Part shown: positions 25,793 to 34,534 of the stretch, piece by piece
Layout of the letters: every line of letters begins with the position of its first letter
Numbering within the stretch: the first letter of the stretch is position 1
NCBI GenBank assembly: GCA_018971775.1
Contig: JAGXAB010000001.1
Span: 179,239-243,238 of the forward strand
DNA from: Cyanobacteria bacterium REEB67
GTDB taxonomy: Bacteria; Cyanobacteriota; Vampirovibrionia; Obscuribacterales; Obscuribacteraceae
Direction of reading: 5' to 3'
Length of the DNA: 64,000 nt
The notes under the pieces: generated by a model
Told to the model about the DNA's origin: nothing
Seen by the model: the letters and a program-made list of their open reading frames with translations, nothing else
Databases searched by the model: none
Made by a program: the position numbers and the translations under genes

Positions 25793-26296
25793 TTACGCCT
25801 TTACCATCCGGTCCTTCGGCAAGTTGTGGTTCATGTATTGATTGTATTCGATTAAAGGTTTGAGCAGTGCCACCACGGCCAGGGCCACCAACCAGGAGAA
25901 AGCCGACCAGAGACCGTCTGTGGAAAAGCCGCTCAGGAGAACGATAAATACGCCAAAGGAGGCGGCCATGAGCGCTATGCTTTTGCGATCAAAAAGAGTG
26001 GAGAGTTGAGGGCTGCTGGCTGGATTTGGTCTTTCTTCCTCTATTTTTTGCCCTGCTATTTCCTCATCGATCATGGCCATGATCGAGTCTGTCAGGGCGC
26101 TGTCGGCAGTTAGTCCGGGCAGATCTCTGGCCGCTTCTATGATCACTCGATTGGCTAGTTGATAGTTGTGGCAGCTCTGGCACTCGCCAAGATGGCTGCG
26201 CAAAGCGGCCGAGGGATGACCTGTGCTGCCGATGCCAAAATTGTCATCGAGTTCTTTTTTTGCCTTTTCGCAGTTGAAATTATTTATTTCACTCAT
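25793..26296 (-). CDS. Zinc-finger anti-sigma factor
   Basis: A 167-residue, membrane-anchored regulator that should hold the adjacent ECF sigma factor inactive. The N-terminus has the zinc-binding anti-sigma pattern: Cys9, then His35-x3-Cys39-x2-Cys42 in SHLGECQSCHNY. Two hydrophobic segments (SIALMAASFGVFIVLLSG and FSWLVALAVVALL) place the rest at the membrane. Its start overlaps the sigma-factor stop by eight bases, which couples their translation in a fixed ratio. Release could occur through thiol oxidation at the cysteines or through proteolysis; both are known for the class, neither is shown here. Confidence 0.85.
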   Translation of the reverse strand: MSEINNFNCEKAKKELDDNFGIGSTGHPSAALRSHLGECQSCHNYQLANRVIIEAARDLPGLTADSALTDSIMAMIDEEIAGQKIEEERPNPASSPQLSTLFDRKSIALMAASFGVFIVLLSGFSTDGLWSAFSWLVALAVVALLKPLIEYNQYMNHNLPKDRMVKA

Positions 26297-26900
26297 GTTT
26301 TTTTTCCGTTTTTGTCTGCGGGGCTTCAGTGAGAAGTTTGCGTAAGCGGTCGCGCGATCGAAAGAGGAGCGTTTTAACTGTACTTTCGTTTTCCTGCATT
26401 ACTTCGGCGATTTCATCATAGGCCAGATCAAACTGATGACGCAGGACAAAAGCCTGGCGGTAGCGCAGGGGAAGCAGTTGCAGAGCCAGGCTGAGTTTTT
26501 CCAGGAAGAGATTGTGCTCGGCTATTTCGCTTGGATCGTTTTTATCAAATGGCTCCTGGCCGGGATCTTCTTCTATGAGCAGTTCTAGAGAAAGCTCTTC
26601 TTTATTGCGCACGGCACGCAGATGATCGACGACGCTATTGTTGGCGATCTTCAGAAGCCAGGCCTTGAACGAGCGATCCGTGTCGAAAGTATTGAGGGCT
26701 CGAAAGGCTTTGAGAAAAGTCTCCTGGGTAAGATCGCGGGCGGTTTCGTCGTTTTTGATCATGGCAAAGATCACACTCAAAACCAGAGACTGGTATTTCG
26801 TCACCAGCTGCGAAAAAGCCTGACGTTTGACCAGCGCGGTCTGGGCTGCTCCAGTGGGAGCGGACAAAATAGCGGCAATCAGTATTTTGTCTTCGGGCAC
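26289..26900 (-). CDS. ECF-type RNA polymerase sigma factor
   Basis: A 203-residue extracytoplasmic-function sigma factor. Region 2 is evident in ARDLTQETFLKAFRALNTFD and FKAWLLKIANNSVVDHLR (about residues 55-95). Region 4 is LPLRYRQAFVLRHQFDLAY then EIAEVMQENESTVKTLLFRS (about 145-185). Regions 1 and 3 are absent, as in all ECF factors. The start is GTG 26900, with GGAGGGG ten bases upstream. It heads the operon with the anti-sigma gene and a membrane protein. It likely autoregulates its own promoter and reads an envelope signal; the target regulon is unknown. Confidence 0.93.
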   Translation of the reverse strand: MPEDKILIAAILSAPTGAAQTALVKRQAFSQLVTKYQSLVLSVIFAMIKNDETARDLTQETFLKAFRALNTFDTDRSFKAWLLKIANNSVVDHLRAVRNKEELSLELLIEEDPGQEPFDKNDPSEIAEHNLFLEKLSLALQLLPLRYRQAFVLRHQFDLAYDEIAEVMQENESTVKTLLFRSRDRLRKLLTEAPQTKTEKKHE

Positions 26901-26975
26901 CGTCTTTTATCCCCTCCACCAGTTTAATACGCAGGTGGAAGTAAAAAGTTTCACTTCAGAGCCATTGATTTAAAG

Positions 26976-28121
26976 CTAAAGCAACTTGGCCAGTTCGGTA
27001 ACCGGTAGAAGAGTTTCGTAATCAACCGTGCCCAGCTTGGTGTGGGGGACGACCAGTTTAATCTTCTCGCCGGCGCGCTTTTTATCCGAGGTCATAGCCT
27101 GGGCCAGTTTTTCCTTGGACGCACCCTTCGGTATTTCATAAGGCAGCTCGGCGCGGATGAGCAGCTCTTTGACGCGCTCGAGGGCGTCTTTTTCCAGCTT
27201 TTTCTGGCCGACTGCATACTTGGTCATCTGGGCCAGGCCAATCGCTACCGCCTGTCCGTGACTGAGGGCAAAGGAAGTCTCGGATTCCAGGCCGTGGGCG
27301 ACCGTGTGGCCGAGGTTGAGGACGCGGCGCAATCCAGTTTCTTGCGGATCTTTTGCCACCACATAAAGTTTCATCTTGATGCAGCTGGTGATCAGCCCCG
27401 ATAGGATCGGATCGTCATAATCGTAATTGTCGCGCACCAGATCTTCGATTACTTCGAGCAGGGCGCGTGGGCCTTTTTCGTAGTCGGAGCCCTTGGCCAC
27501 AGTGTCTTCGATCATGCCGTATTTGATCACTTCGGCCAGACCGCAAGTGAGCTCGCGCTGCGGCAAGGAGCTCAAGACTTCTTGATCGGCGAGAACGGCT
27601 TTGGGAAAAAAGAACGTACCGGCCAAATTTTTGCCGGTCGGTAAGTTGATTGCTGTTTTGCCGCCGATGGCGGCGTCCACCTGTGCTAGGAGCGAGGTGG
27701 GAATGAGCACCAGATTGAGGCCGCGCATGTAGGTCGAGCAGGCGAAACCGGCCAGATCCATGACGGCACCGCCGCCCAGCGCCACAATTGTGTCCTGGCG
27801 ATCGAAGCCGCGACCCTCGAGGTGCTCCCAGATACGCAAGAGCCATTCGGAAGTTTTCGCCGATTCGCCATCCGGCACCTCCAGGGTGGTGACCTTAAAA
27901 TCCTCCGACGGCAAAATCGACATCACATCGCGCAACCAGTGGTTGGCGGTCGAGGGTTGGCAGACGATCAGCACTCTTTTGCCGGCACCTATTTGGGCCA
28001 GCACATTGGTCAATTTGTGGCGGGCACCGGAGCCGACCGCTACTCTCGTTTTTACATCGAGGGCGGTGCTCCAGTTCATCGTGATAACAGTGCCGCGATG
28101 CTTAGACTTGCTGTGACGCAT
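26976..28121 (-). CDS. aroB: 3-dehydroquinate synthase AroB
   Basis: Second step of the shikimate pathway: converts DAHP to 3-dehydroquinate using NAD and a divalent metal. The 381-residue product has IVALGGGAVMDLAGFACSTY (NAD site), PTSLLAQVDAAIGGKTAIN, GLAEVIKYGMI and the metal-binding NLGHTVAHGLE and LSHGQAVAIGL. ATG 28121 begins one base after the aroC stop, with AAAGGA ten bases upstream, so the two are coupled. An internal ATG at 28079 has no ribosome site. The gene lies downstream of aroC in one operon facing away from aroA, so the cluster supplies chorismate for aromatic amino acids, folate and quinones. Confidence 0.96.
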   Translation of the reverse strand: MRHSKSKHRGTVITMNWSTALDVKTRVAVGSGARHKLTNVLAQIGAGKRVLIVCQPSTANHWLRDVMSILPSEDFKVTTLEVPDGESAKTSEWLLRIWEHLEGRGFDRQDTIVALGGGAVMDLAGFACSTYMRGLNLVLIPTSLLAQVDAAIGGKTAINLPTGKNLAGTFFFPKAVLADQEVLSSLPQRELTCGLAEVIKYGMIEDTVAKGSDYEKGPRALLEVIEDLVRDNYDYDDPILSGLITSCIKMKLYVVAKDPQETGLRRVLNLGHTVAHGLESETSFALSHGQAVAIGLAQMTKYAVGQKKLEKDALERVKELLIRAELPYEIPKGASKEKLAQAMTSDKKRAGEKIKLVVPHTKLGTVDYETLLPVTELAKLL

Positions 28122-28122
28122 C

Positions 28123-29346
28123 TTAATCTCGTCCTTTCGTTATTGATTGGCAGGAGTCACGGTAGGCTCTGACCGAGTTGGAAAGTTCGCCCATACTGTC
28201 GGCGGCAAACTTGTCAGTAAACAAATTGGCCACGGTCAAGCATACCATTGCCCGCGCCACAACAGAAGCCGCCGAAACAGCACAGACATCGGAGCGTTCG
28301 TAGTGGGCGCGGTCCGCCTCGAAGGCTGGGAAACCAACCGACGGCAGGCCCTGTTTAATCGTCGGAATCGGCTTCATATATGCCCTGACGATCAGCCTTT
28401 CACCGTTGGTCATGCCGCCTTCCACGCCGCCGGCATGGTTGGTCAGTCTTTTCACCGGCAATTTATGCCCGTTATCGGCCGGATACATGGCATCATGTAC
28501 GGCACTACCGCGCATCGCCGCCGCTTTAAATCCATCACCGACCTCTACTGCCTTCATCGCCTGGATGCTCATCAGTGCCTGGGCGAGCAGGCCGTCGAGA
28601 CGTCTGTCCCACTGGGTATAACTGCCCAGTCCGACCGGTAGATTGTCGATCAGGACTTCGACGACGCCGCCCAAGCTATCACCGTCTTTCTGGGCCTGTA
28701 AGATTTCTTCTTTCATCGCCTGCGATGCCGTTTCGTCGGCGCAAAAAACTTCCGAGATCCGGCATTTTGCCTCGATTTCATCGAGGCTCAAATTGCTTAA
28801 ATCCATGGTCGATGCGGCGGCACCAATCTGCACGACATGACTGGTCACCCGCACATCGAGGGCGCGCAGCATCTCGCGACAAAAGGCGCCGGCGGCAACA
28901 CGACTGGCTGTCTCGCGGGCGCTCGATCGCTCGAGGACGTCACGCACGTCGCGCTGCGCGTATTTGATCAATCCTGCATAATCGGCATGGCCTGGGCGGA
29001 AGCGGTCGATTTTTTTCGACTGGTGCTGGGCCAGGCTCTCTTCGCTGCCTACTTCCGCCTCGTCGAGGGGGCGCACCTTCATCACATAGAGCCAGTTTTG
29101 ATTGTCGCGGTTGGGGATGGTATAAGCGAGCGGCGCACCACTGGTGATACCATGCCTCAAGCCGCCCAGCATTTCCACTTGATCGGTTTCGATTTTTTGT
29201 CTGCCACTGCGTCCATAACCACCCTGACGCAGGCGCAATTCCTCATTGACCCGGTCCAGGTCGACCTTCAGGCCGGCCGGGAAACCGTCCAGAATACTTA
29301 CCAGGGCTTTACCGTGAGATTCGCCGGCGGTGAGAAGTCGAAGCAT
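28123..29346 (-). CDS. aroC: Chorismate synthase AroC
   Basis: Last common step of aromatic biosynthesis: converts EPSP to chorismate using reduced flavin. The 407-residue product has the three family signatures: TAGESHGKALVSILDGFPAG at the N-terminus, RPGHADYAGLIKYAQRDVRD in the middle and ERSSARETASRVAAGAFCR. The C-terminal GMTNGERLIVRAYMKPIP is also typical. The ATG at 29346 lies in a 109-base divergent gap facing aroA, so the three genes may share a control region. It is somewhat longer than most (about 360-390 residues). Confidence 0.96.
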   Translation of the reverse strand: MLRLLTAGESHGKALVSILDGFPAGLKVDLDRVNEELRLRQGGYGRSGRQKIETDQVEMLGGLRHGITSGAPLAYTIPNRDNQNWLYVMKVRPLDEAEVGSEESLAQHQSKKIDRFRPGHADYAGLIKYAQRDVRDVLERSSARETASRVAAGAFCREMLRALDVRVTSHVVQIGAAASTMDLSNLSLDEIEAKCRISEVFCADETASQAMKEEILQAQKDGDSLGGVVEVLIDNLPVGLGSYTQWDRRLDGLLAQALMSIQAMKAVEVGDGFKAAAMRGSAVHDAMYPADNGHKLPVKRLTNHAGGVEGGMTNGERLIVRAYMKPIPTIKQGLPSVGFPAFEADRAHYERSDVCAVSAASVVARAMVCLTVANLFTDKFAADSMGELSNSVRAYRDSCQSITKGRD

Positions 29347-29455
29347 AGTCTAAATTTGATTTCCTGGAAAAATGAGATACTTGTGATTATGCCAGAAATC
29401 AAAGCAGAGACAAATAAGAGAGTGGCGCGGAAAAACACCAGGGTGGAGAGCAAAA

Positions 29456-30838
29456 TTGGCTAAGGCGAGGTTTTTAAGGGGCACGGTACTGGTGCCCGGC
29501 GACAAATCAATCACCCACAGGGCTTTGATTTTCTCCGCTCTCACGTCCGGGGAGGCCCGTATATCCGGTGCCCTCGGCGCCCTCGACTGTCTCTCTACAG
29601 CCTCCTGTCTGCGCAGACTCGGCCTGACCATTGACGGGGCGGACGGCACGCCCGGCGACGAGCTCCGGGCAACAGGCCGTATCGATCTGGTTGTCAAAAG
29701 CGCCGGTTTGAAAACGCTGCAATCAGGGGCGACTCCCTTCAGTAAGACGACTAGAGAATCGCCACTGGTCCTCGATGCCGGCAATTCAGGCACGACGATG
29801 CGCATTCTCTCCGGTCTGCTCGCCGGTCTGCCCGGACATTTTTTATTGAGCGGCGATCAGTCCTTAAACAAGCGCGACATGAGCCGGGTGCTCGGCCAGC
29901 TTTCCTTGATGGGCGCCCAGGTCGAATATCGCCCCGTTGCCGGTAAAGCGCCCTTTGTCATCAGCGGCGGCCACTTGCATGGTGGCACCTTCGTTTTGTC
30001 GGTCGCTTCCGCCCAGGTCGAAGCCGCTCTGCTCCTGGCCGGACTGCTCGTGGCCGGTCCGCACGGTACGGCGACGACGGTGACAACACCGAGCAAAGTG
30101 CGCGACCACACCCTTAAGGCTTTTATGCATCTGGGCATCCCCTTTATCAATGAGGGCACGACGACGACGGTACAAGCGCTGGCGATCTCCCACCCCGCTC
30201 CCCTTGCGGCAAAAGACGTAACCGTCCCCGGTGACATTTCCTCGGCTGCTTTCTTCCTGGTTGCCGCCGCCATCATGCCAGGCTCCTCCATCGTCATCCC
30301 CGCTGTTGGCGTCAATGCCGGTCGCGGACTGGTTGTCGACGTCCTGCGCCGCATGGGAGCGAAGATCGAGTATAAAAATGCCCGCGAAGTAAATTACGAG
30401 CCGGTCTGCGACATCGAGCTTGTCGCTCCCGACCGGCTCCTTGCCACCGATATAGGCGCAGGTGAAGTGCCCCTCGGTATTGATGAATTGCCCGCCCTCG
30501 CTCTTGCCTTTGCCCTGGCTGATGGGCGCTCGCGGGTGAGCGGTGCGGCCGAGCTCAAGGAAAAAGAGTCAAACAGGCTCGGTGCGATTTGTCAGAATTT
30601 GAGCAATCAAGGCGTCAAAGTCGAGGAACTGGCCGACGGCTTTATTGTCGACGGGGCAAAGACCCTGGCCGGGGGCGGGCAGTGGGCGACACTGCACGAT
30701 CATCGCCTGGCCATGACCGGTCTTGTCGCCGAGCTGGTGGCAGCAAAGCCGCTCGCCCTGGGCGATCTCGACTGCATCAATATATCCTATCCGGGCTTTG
30801 GCCAGGATCTCGAGAAGCTTGCCCAGGTGGCTGTCTAG
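29456..30838 (+). CDS. aroA: 3-phosphoshikimate 1-carboxyvinyltransferase (EPSP synthase) AroA
   Basis: Joins phosphoenolpyruvate to shikimate 3-phosphate. The 460-residue product shows VLVPGDKSITHRALIFSAL, DAGNSGTTMRILSG, SLNKRDMSRVL, SAQVEAALLLAGLLVAG, the catalytic acids Asp343 (GIDELPALALAFA) and Glu371 (ELKEKESNRLGAI), and LHDHRLAMT. TTG 29456 has GGAG about eight bases upstream; no ATG fits. About 15-20 extra residues lie between the first domain strand and the DAGNSG motif, an unusual insertion. It diverges from aroC-aroB, and its stop is one base from that of the convergent next gene. Confidence 0.95.
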   Translation: MAKARFLRGTVLVPGDKSITHRALIFSALTSGEARISGALGALDCLSTASCLRRLGLTIDGADGTPGDELRATGRIDLVVKSAGLKTLQSGATPFSKTTRESPLVLDAGNSGTTMRILSGLLAGLPGHFLLSGDQSLNKRDMSRVLGQLSLMGAQVEYRPVAGKAPFVISGGHLHGGTFVLSVASAQVEAALLLAGLLVAGPHGTATTVTTPSKVRDHTLKAFMHLGIPFINEGTTTTVQALAISHPAPLAAKDVTVPGDISSAAFFLVAAAIMPGSSIVIPAVGVNAGRGLVVDVLRRMGAKIEYKNAREVNYEPVCDIELVAPDRLLATDIGAGEVPLGIDELPALALAFALADGRSRVSGAAELKEKESNRLGAICQNLSNQGVKVEELADGFIVDGAKTLAGGGQWATLHDHRLAMTGLVAELVAAKPLALGDLDCINISYPGFGQDLEKLAQVAV

Positions 30839-30839
30839 C

Positions 30840-31688
30840 CTATCGGCTGCTGGTTTTTTTGCGGGCGCTTTGGCTGGATCTGGCGCTGGATTTGCCGCCG
30901 CCTTTGAGATTGTTTTTGGGCGAGGGTCTGGCCGTCTTTTTGTTCGCTGCCTTTTTCGCGGAGCTGGCTTTGAGCTTTGCTTTGGCGGCTGGTGCCGCTG
31001 CTTTTGTCGCCTTTGCATGCAGACTTTTTGGTACGGCGATCAAGTCTGGGACGCCCCGGCGTGTGTGGTGCGTCGTCACCGCCTTACCCCTGGCTTTGTA
31101 GCCGTCGGTGGAGATCTTGCCGAAGTCTGAGGCTTTCACCTCGACAATATCGAGCGGTTCTTTGCAATAAATAGAATAGTGACAGGCCGCCTCAAGGCCG
31201 AGGCGGGTCAATTCCTGCGCGTCGTCGATCAGATCGTAGATGCCGTAGAGGCAGCCGAGCGAATAGTCTGCACCGGCCCCCTTGGCGGCGAAACGCTCGA
31301 ATTCGTGGACTGATAGATTGGCCGAAACGCCATAAATGTTTTGGGGCGTGACCAGCAAAAAGACGTTATATAAGCCGGCATAAGTCTCTTTGCCGGTGTC
31401 GACGAGGGTGTAAGTCTTCTTCAGCTCGGCAAAAAAGTCGAGGAAAAATTGGAAGACTTCGGCCCGGTTTTTGAAGGTGTTTTCCATCATCTTGTGCCGC
31501 TTGTCAAACAGGTGCTCGACAACGTTATCCAGAAGTGTATAGCCGGAAGTGGCCAGGTAAGCATGTTTGAGCTTGATCAGCTTGGAGCCGTTAACCAGAT
31601 CGGTTGCGTATTCCGAGCCGGAAGTGGTCATCCTGTCAGCGCCGAGGAAGACCTGTCCGTTTTTCTTTACTGCCACCAGAATGGTCAT
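30840..31688 (-). CDS. HslV/proteasome-superfamily Ntn hydrolase-like protein with basic tail
   Basis: A 282-residue protein whose start, MTILVAVKKNGQVFLGADRM, closely follows HslV and proteasome beta subunits (T-x-I-x-x-V-x-x-N-G, then an acidic residue near 17). Removal of Met1 would expose Thr2 as nucleophile; Asp18 and a Lys in NGSKLIKLKHAYLATSG (Lys36 or Lys39) fit the catalytic set. The first 215 residues cover one subunit; the last 65 are a Lys/Ala/Ser-rich basic tail. No HslU-like ATPase is visible. The frame opens at 31745, but ATG 31688 is needed to put Thr next to Met; its ribosome site is weak. It could be a compartment protease or an inactive relative. Confidence 0.65.
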   Translation of the reverse strand: MTILVAVKKNGQVFLGADRMTTSGSEYATDLVNGSKLIKLKHAYLATSGYTLLDNVVEHLFDKRHKMMENTFKNRAEVFQFFLDFFAELKKTYTLVDTGKETYAGLYNVFLLVTPQNIYGVSANLSVHEFERFAAKGAGADYSLGCLYGIYDLIDDAQELTRLGLEAACHYSIYCKEPLDIVEVKASDFGKISTDGYKARGKAVTTHHTRRGVPDLIAVPKSLHAKATKAAAPAAKAKLKASSAKKAANKKTARPSPKNNLKGGGKSSARSSQSARKKTSSR

Positions 31689-31971
31689 CGAGCTTATATA
31701 CCTGTATGAGGGGTCCTGATATCTTGATACCCCGCCCGGGGCCAATTAACTCTGCACTTTTAATCAAGCGATTGGGGCAATTGCCGGAGCACCGGGCTTT
31801 ACTCTGAGGGTGGCGTTGGCCTATATTTAGGCTGTCGTGAATTGGCCGGAACAATGCAGGCAAAAAATACGACCAAAAATACATCAGTACTGCCACGAAA
31901 ATTACATCCAAAATCACGAAAAGCAAAATCAGGCAGCGGTCACTGCAATCGGGCAAAGGAAATTCCCCAAA

Positions 31972-32670
31972 ATGGATCTGAAGAAAGCGAATCTGAAGAA
32001 AGTTAAGACGGTCGGAAATGTTTTTGCCGATAGCGGCAAATCGACTATTTTACTTTCAGCACTGCCGGTAGTGGCGCACCGTCTGGCTGCGGTCAGTCTG
32101 CTTGCCCTGCTCAGTCTGCCGCTTATTTCGCCGGGTCCCGTGTTTGCCCAGGGCTATCCGCAGGGCCAGATGGCCGCCAATCAGATGAACGGTGGTGGCG
32201 GCCAGGCACCGGCGACCAATCCCGCTTTGCTCAAAGACTGGTTTAGTAAGTATGATCTGGTACGTAAACAGGCCCAGATGACCCCGGCTGAAAAAGCTAA
32301 GGCCGATGATTTGATGAGCCACGGCTTGCAGATGTTTGTCCCGGGCGAAGAAAAAGTGATCGCTCAGAAGCTCCTGACCATGCTGGTTGGCAAATATCAG
32401 ACCGCCTGCAATCAGCTCAAGTCACTGCCTCTTTATCCTGAGACCGGACAGTTACACCGCGACTATTTCAAATATTTCAGCGATGCCCACGATTTGTTTG
32501 CTGATTATTTGAAAGTGCAAAATAATCTGATGGCCAAAAATGCCAATGGTCAATCAATCATGGCCGGCTTGATGCAGCGCAAAGCCGATCTTGAAGCTAC
32601 CGAGCAAAACGCTAAAAACGTTGATGCTAGTGTACGCGGCCAGTTGGGCATCGCGCCTTATCGGTATTAG
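31972..32670 (+). CDS. Exported helical protein, unknown function
   Basis: A 232-residue protein with a long N-region and a hydrophobic segment (RLAAVSLLALLSLPLISP) ending in VFAQGYPQG, a probable signal peptide. A Gln/Gly/Asn-rich linker follows. The remaining 170 residues are helical and charged, with no cysteine pairs or catalytic motif. ATG 31972 has AAAGGA about 13 bases upstream; an upstream frame to 31837 is unlikely. The last three bases overlap the stop of the convergent gene. Function unknown; likely periplasmic. Confidence 0.65.
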   Translation: MDLKKANLKKVKTVGNVFADSGKSTILLSALPVVAHRLAAVSLLALLSLPLISPGPVFAQGYPQGQMAANQMNGGGGQAPATNPALLKDWFSKYDLVRKQAQMTPAEKAKADDLMSHGLQMFVPGEEKVIAQKLLTMLVGKYQTACNQLKSLPLYPETGQLHRDYFKYFSDAHDLFADYLKVQNNLMAKNANGQSIMAGLMQRKADLEATEQNAKNVDASVRGQLGIAPYRY

Positions 32671-33254
32671 TCTTCTTTCTGCGCGTTAAGATCTTTTGCC
32701 GCTTTGTTTTGCTCGAAGTGCGTCTTTTCGAGAGCGCGCCATTTTGCTTCTTCTTCGGCCTGGATGGATTTTAAGACAAAGTCCGGATCTGGCACGTATG
32801 AAATGGTTTCACGGCCTGGCAGCGCATATGTTTTTTTCTTGTCGGCCTGCATTTTTAATTCTTGGCAAAGTTCCAGGATCGTTTCGGCTTCCTTTGAATT
32901 ACTGAAAGCTCCTCTGGGTATCTGAATGCCATTTACCAGGGCCGTGAAATACAAACTCCCATTTTTCAATTCGATGTTGCTTATCTGAGACCACTTATAT
33001 TTCATGCAAATCAGTCCAAGTTTGTCTCTAATGCCGTTTTCATCAATTACGGTAAGGCAACTAAGACCGCATATTTGACTGAAGTACAGCAGAGTAATAT
33101 TGAAGATTGTTCCAATCGCCAATGCCATGAAAGTCACAATGGCAGCCAGTGGCAGGCATAGCAGTGCAAAACTAAAACGACCCGATGCCAGAGCTGGAAC
33201 AACGAGCGCCAGCAGGGTAAAGAGGTAAAAGCCGGTCAGGGCACGTTTTTTCAT
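32667..33254 (-). CDS. YcxB-like small membrane protein
   Basis: A 195-residue protein with two N-terminal hydrophobic segments (about residues 8-25 and 30-62) and a cytoplasmic PH-like part. The part KYKWSQISNIELKNGSLYF, then a strand ending IQIPRGAFSNSKEAETI, is the pattern I associate with YcxB-family domains, which lie behind two helices in small membrane proteins of unknown role. The last 60 residues are charged and helical. It converges on the exported-protein gene with overlapping stops. The family match is by eye and moderate. Confidence 0.55.
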   Translation of the reverse strand: MKKRALTGFYLFTLLALVVPALASGRFSFALLCLPLAAIVTFMALAIGTIFNITLLYFSQICGLSCLTVIDENGIRDKLGLICMKYKWSQISNIELKNGSLYFTALVNGIQIPRGAFSNSKEAETILELCQELKMQADKKKTYALPGRETISYVPDPDFVLKSIQAEEEAKWRALEKTHFEQNKAAKDLNAQKED

Positions 33255-33355
33255 GATGAAGTAGACTATGCAGCTCCAGATTTCCGGAAATGACAGGTTT
33301 GAATATCGATATTCATAGGATGTCGTAGCCGGTAAGTCCGTGATTGTTTAGCCCT

Positions 33356-34531
33356 CTAAAGCGGAATATCGACTTTTCTTTGATATAGCCTGGTCAGTGT
33401 ATTGATGTCGCGCTGCGAGATGCGCGAATGTTCGTCGGTCACCGAATACATCATGTCAGCTTTGTTCTGACTGTGCCCGAGCATACCGAGAGCGTGACCG
33501 GCTTCGTGGGTGGCGATGTTCTTCAAGAGCGGCAACCGCACGTCTTCTTCGTGATCATAGATGACGTCGAGATTGACTTCGATCATTTGTGGCGGCACCG
33601 TGTACTTCGGACCGACGGATGGGATGTAGAGCGGCACCGGGATGGAGCCGACCGGCAAAAAAGCCATTCGGCCCGAGCCTCGCGCTTTCCACTTGGCCAC
33701 CGTATGCGCGCCGAGACTTTCTTGATCCTTAGTCAGGCCGAGATGATTGAAGACAACGATGATGCGTGCTTCGTTTTTGTTTTTCACTTCGCTAAATTGC
33801 ACCAGACCTCTGGTGCGCACCGTCCAATCGTCGAAGGCTTCATGTATGGCTTTGGCGAAGCCTGGCTCTTGAATCGGAGTGGTGTAATAAGTGATCGGTT
33901 GCTTCTGGAAGCGGATCGTTTTGCCTTTCGATTCATTGAAGACATTGTTTAGATAATCAGTGTTATCTTCCTGCGAGTCTGCTGCCGGCGGAATATGGAA
34001 AAAACGCGGCGGGTAGATGTCGGTGAAGGCGAGACTGTTGGCTACATGCGATTGGCGTATGAGCGCTGCTAGAGCACCGGGCGCCGGTGTGGCTGCAGCG
34101 GACAGGCTCGCCGTCTGGGGCGAATACGGGGACGAAAATGGTGGCGTATTTGGTATCCAATTTGGATTGCTAAAACTGCCATTAACGCCCTGGTTTAAAT
34201 TGGATTGTGGCACCGTATTCGGTGCGGAGTGGTAGACGTTCTGGGACGTCGGTGCGGCCGGTCTGGCCCTCTCCAGATTTTGCAGGCGTTCTATTATCGA
34301 GCCCGGGCGGTTCTGGCCGAAGCTCTGTGTTTCCAGGCGACCGAGCCGGTCCAGTACGGATTTATCAGAGGGAGCCGGCGGTAGACCGGCTGATTGTTCG
34401 AGACGGCTCAGTCGATCTCCGAAAGGTAAAGCATCCGTCGGCGGATATTGCTGCGCCGCCAGTGGTGCCGCCACCGAGAGCAAGACCGGTATTACAATCG
34501 CAAGCGCTACCGATGCTGATTTCCAGTGCAC
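33356..34531 (-). CDS. Exported matrixin-like zinc metalloprotease
   Basis: A 391-residue secreted protease. A signal peptide (ALAIVIPVLLSVAAPLAAQ) leads into a Pro/Ser/Asn/Gln-rich region (about residues 60-155). The catalytic domain (about 165-391) has ATHEAGHALGMLGHSQNKA: His342 and His346 bind zinc, Glu343 is the base, and a third His at 353 follows an extra Gly (HExxHxxGxxGH). The Met-turn is ADMMYSV. This is the metzincin/M10-like pattern. The start is GTG 34531, only three bases after the stop of the AbiTii-like gene, with GAAGG seven bases before it, so the two are translationally coupled. The Pro-rich region may be a propeptide or wall-spanning linker. Confidence 0.8.
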   Translation of the reverse strand: MHWKSASVALAIVIPVLLSVAAPLAAQQYPPTDALPFGDRLSRLEQSAGLPPAPSDKSVLDRLGRLETQSFGQNRPGSIIERLQNLERARPAAPTSQNVYHSAPNTVPQSNLNQGVNGSFSNPNWIPNTPPFSSPYSPQTASLSAAATPAPGALAALIRQSHVANSLAFTDIYPPRFFHIPPAADSQEDNTDYLNNVFNESKGKTIRFQKQPITYYTTPIQEPGFAKAIHEAFDDWTVRTRGLVQFSEVKNKNEARIIVVFNHLGLTKDQESLGAHTVAKWKARGSGRMAFLPVGSIPVPLYIPSVGPKYTVPPQMIEVNLDVIYDHEEDVRLPLLKNIATHEAGHALGMLGHSQNKADMMYSVTDEHSRISQRDINTLTRLYQRKVDIPL

Positions 34532-34534
34532 TCT

